NCBI RefSeq assembly: GCF_917563925.1
Contig: NZ_CAKJTJ010000014.1
Coordinates: forward strand, 30,021 to 94,020
Origin: Sutcliffiella rhizosphaerae
Lineage (GTDB): Bacteria > Bacillota > Bacilli > Bacillales > Bacillaceae_I
Reading direction: 5' to 3'
Length of the DNA: 64,000 nucleotides
A program made the translations under genes and the position numbers. The notes beneath the pieces are model-generated. The model saw nothing but the letters and a program-made list of their open reading frames with translations, searched no databases and was not told the origin of the DNA. Positions 63,795 through 64,000 of this stretch are shown piece after piece. Position 1 is the stretch's first letter, and the number at the start of each line of letters is the position of its first letter.

Positions 63795-63874
63795 ACGGTA
63801 CATCTTTATTATAAACGGTATAACTTTCTTTAAAACGATACATCTTTCTTATAAACGGTACATCTTTCTTTCAA
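63795..63874. repeat. Four 20-bp tandem iterons
   Basis: ACGGTACATCTTTATTATAA, ACGGTATAACTTTCTTTAAA, ACGATACATCTTTCTTATAA, ACGGTACATCTTTCTTTCAA: exact 20-bp period. They lie between the small ORF and a frame that runs off the window. Confidence 0.85.
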
Positions 63875-64000
63875 AGTCACATTTAAGAAAACACTGTATC
63901 AAAGCCATTTAGTTACTCTAAAAATGTATATTCAAATGCTTCTTCAACATCGAGAGTTTCTCAACGTACTTGAGCAGGAGATTGAACAATTAGCAATGCA
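63855..64000 (+). other. Frame open to the window end, possible gene fragment
   Basis: Open from the last iteron: TVHLSFKVTFKKTLYQSHLV then TLKMYIQMLLQHREFLNVLE and QEIEQLAM. First ATG at 63924. The helical H-R-E-F-L-x-V-L-E-Q-E-I-E pattern recalls inner segments of IS110-type transposases, but too little is visible. No RBS near the ATG. Confidence 0.25.

Noticed and set aside
63795..63874. CRISPR array from the regular 20-bp repeats
   Set aside because: The repeats are contiguous with no spacers between them and no cas genes are near.

Overview
The window looks like chromosome from a low-GC, endospore-forming member of the Bacillaceae, most like the halotolerant Oceanobacillus/Virgibacillus/Ornithinibacillus group. 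I infer this from AT-rich codon use, strong AGGAGG-type ribosome binding sites with many TTG and GTG starts, spore genes (sspP, sspO, sspN, tlp, a GerPA-like gene, a Spo0E-like phosphatase, CotF-like remnants), and gene order. The backbone follows the Bacillus subtilis ccdA-yneI-yneJ(ccdC)-yneK ... sspP-sspO-citB-yneN ... sspN-tlp-yneP-yneQ-yneR ... yneS(plsY)-yneT-parE-parC block, in that order, with several insertions. No rRNA, tRNA or CRISPR array was seen.

Layout. 0-5.3 kb: end of a heterodimeric multidrug ABC exporter, a Spo0E-like gene on a TTG start, the cytochrome c biogenesis genes ccdA/yneI/ccdC, yneK, and a DnaC-like ATPase. 5.3-8.7 kb: MoxR ATPase, DUF58 protein and a DUF4129 membrane protein in one operon. 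9.1-12.4 kb: proC-proB-proA, a complete glutamate-to-proline route. 12.5-16.2 kb: small membrane protein, APH-type kinase overlapping an AAA ATPase, MFS transporter. 16.8-19.5 kb: GntR regulator with a four-gene ABC operon whose terminator is split by a 281-bp MITE-like element. 19.8-23.2 kb: small, probably spore-related genes. 23.5-30.7 kb: aconitase with a CcpC-type operator, a thioredoxin pair, DUF1287, DinB-like, fbpA, sspN, tlp, yneP-Q-R. 30.8-41.8 kb: Nudix, GNAT, CapA-like, S9 peptidase, RND efflux pump, HAD, AAC(6')-like GNAT, phosphatase, VOC protein with a candidate SOS promoter, and a Nudix pseudogene. 41.9-48.4 kb: plsY, yneT, parE, parC, isochorismatase.

From about 48.4 kb to the end the character changes: longer AT-rich gaps, gene remnants and a dispersed hairpin repeat (at least six same-orientation copies between 51.4 and 62.1 kb). 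This accessory arm carries an orphan TnsA-like ORF, a MerR-like/Mrr fusion endonuclease, a nucleotidyltransferase, a frameshifted CotF-like gene, a bacterial major-royal-jelly/Yellow-family protein, an arsRBC operon led by three 16-bp operator-like repeats, a chimeric junction between two broken genes (P-loop kinase and arsI), an ECF sigma/anti-sigma pair, a HEPN-motif protein, GNAT genes, a tyrosine recombinase interrupted by an amber codon, and four 20-bp iterons at the right end.

I see no complete new multi-gene system. The best candidates for new biology are the terminator-targeting MITE-like element, the MerR-Mrr fusion, the HEPN protein, the spore-associated NNLAN protein pair, and the repeat-rich right arm. 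All family assignments come from reading translated sequence; no database search was run.
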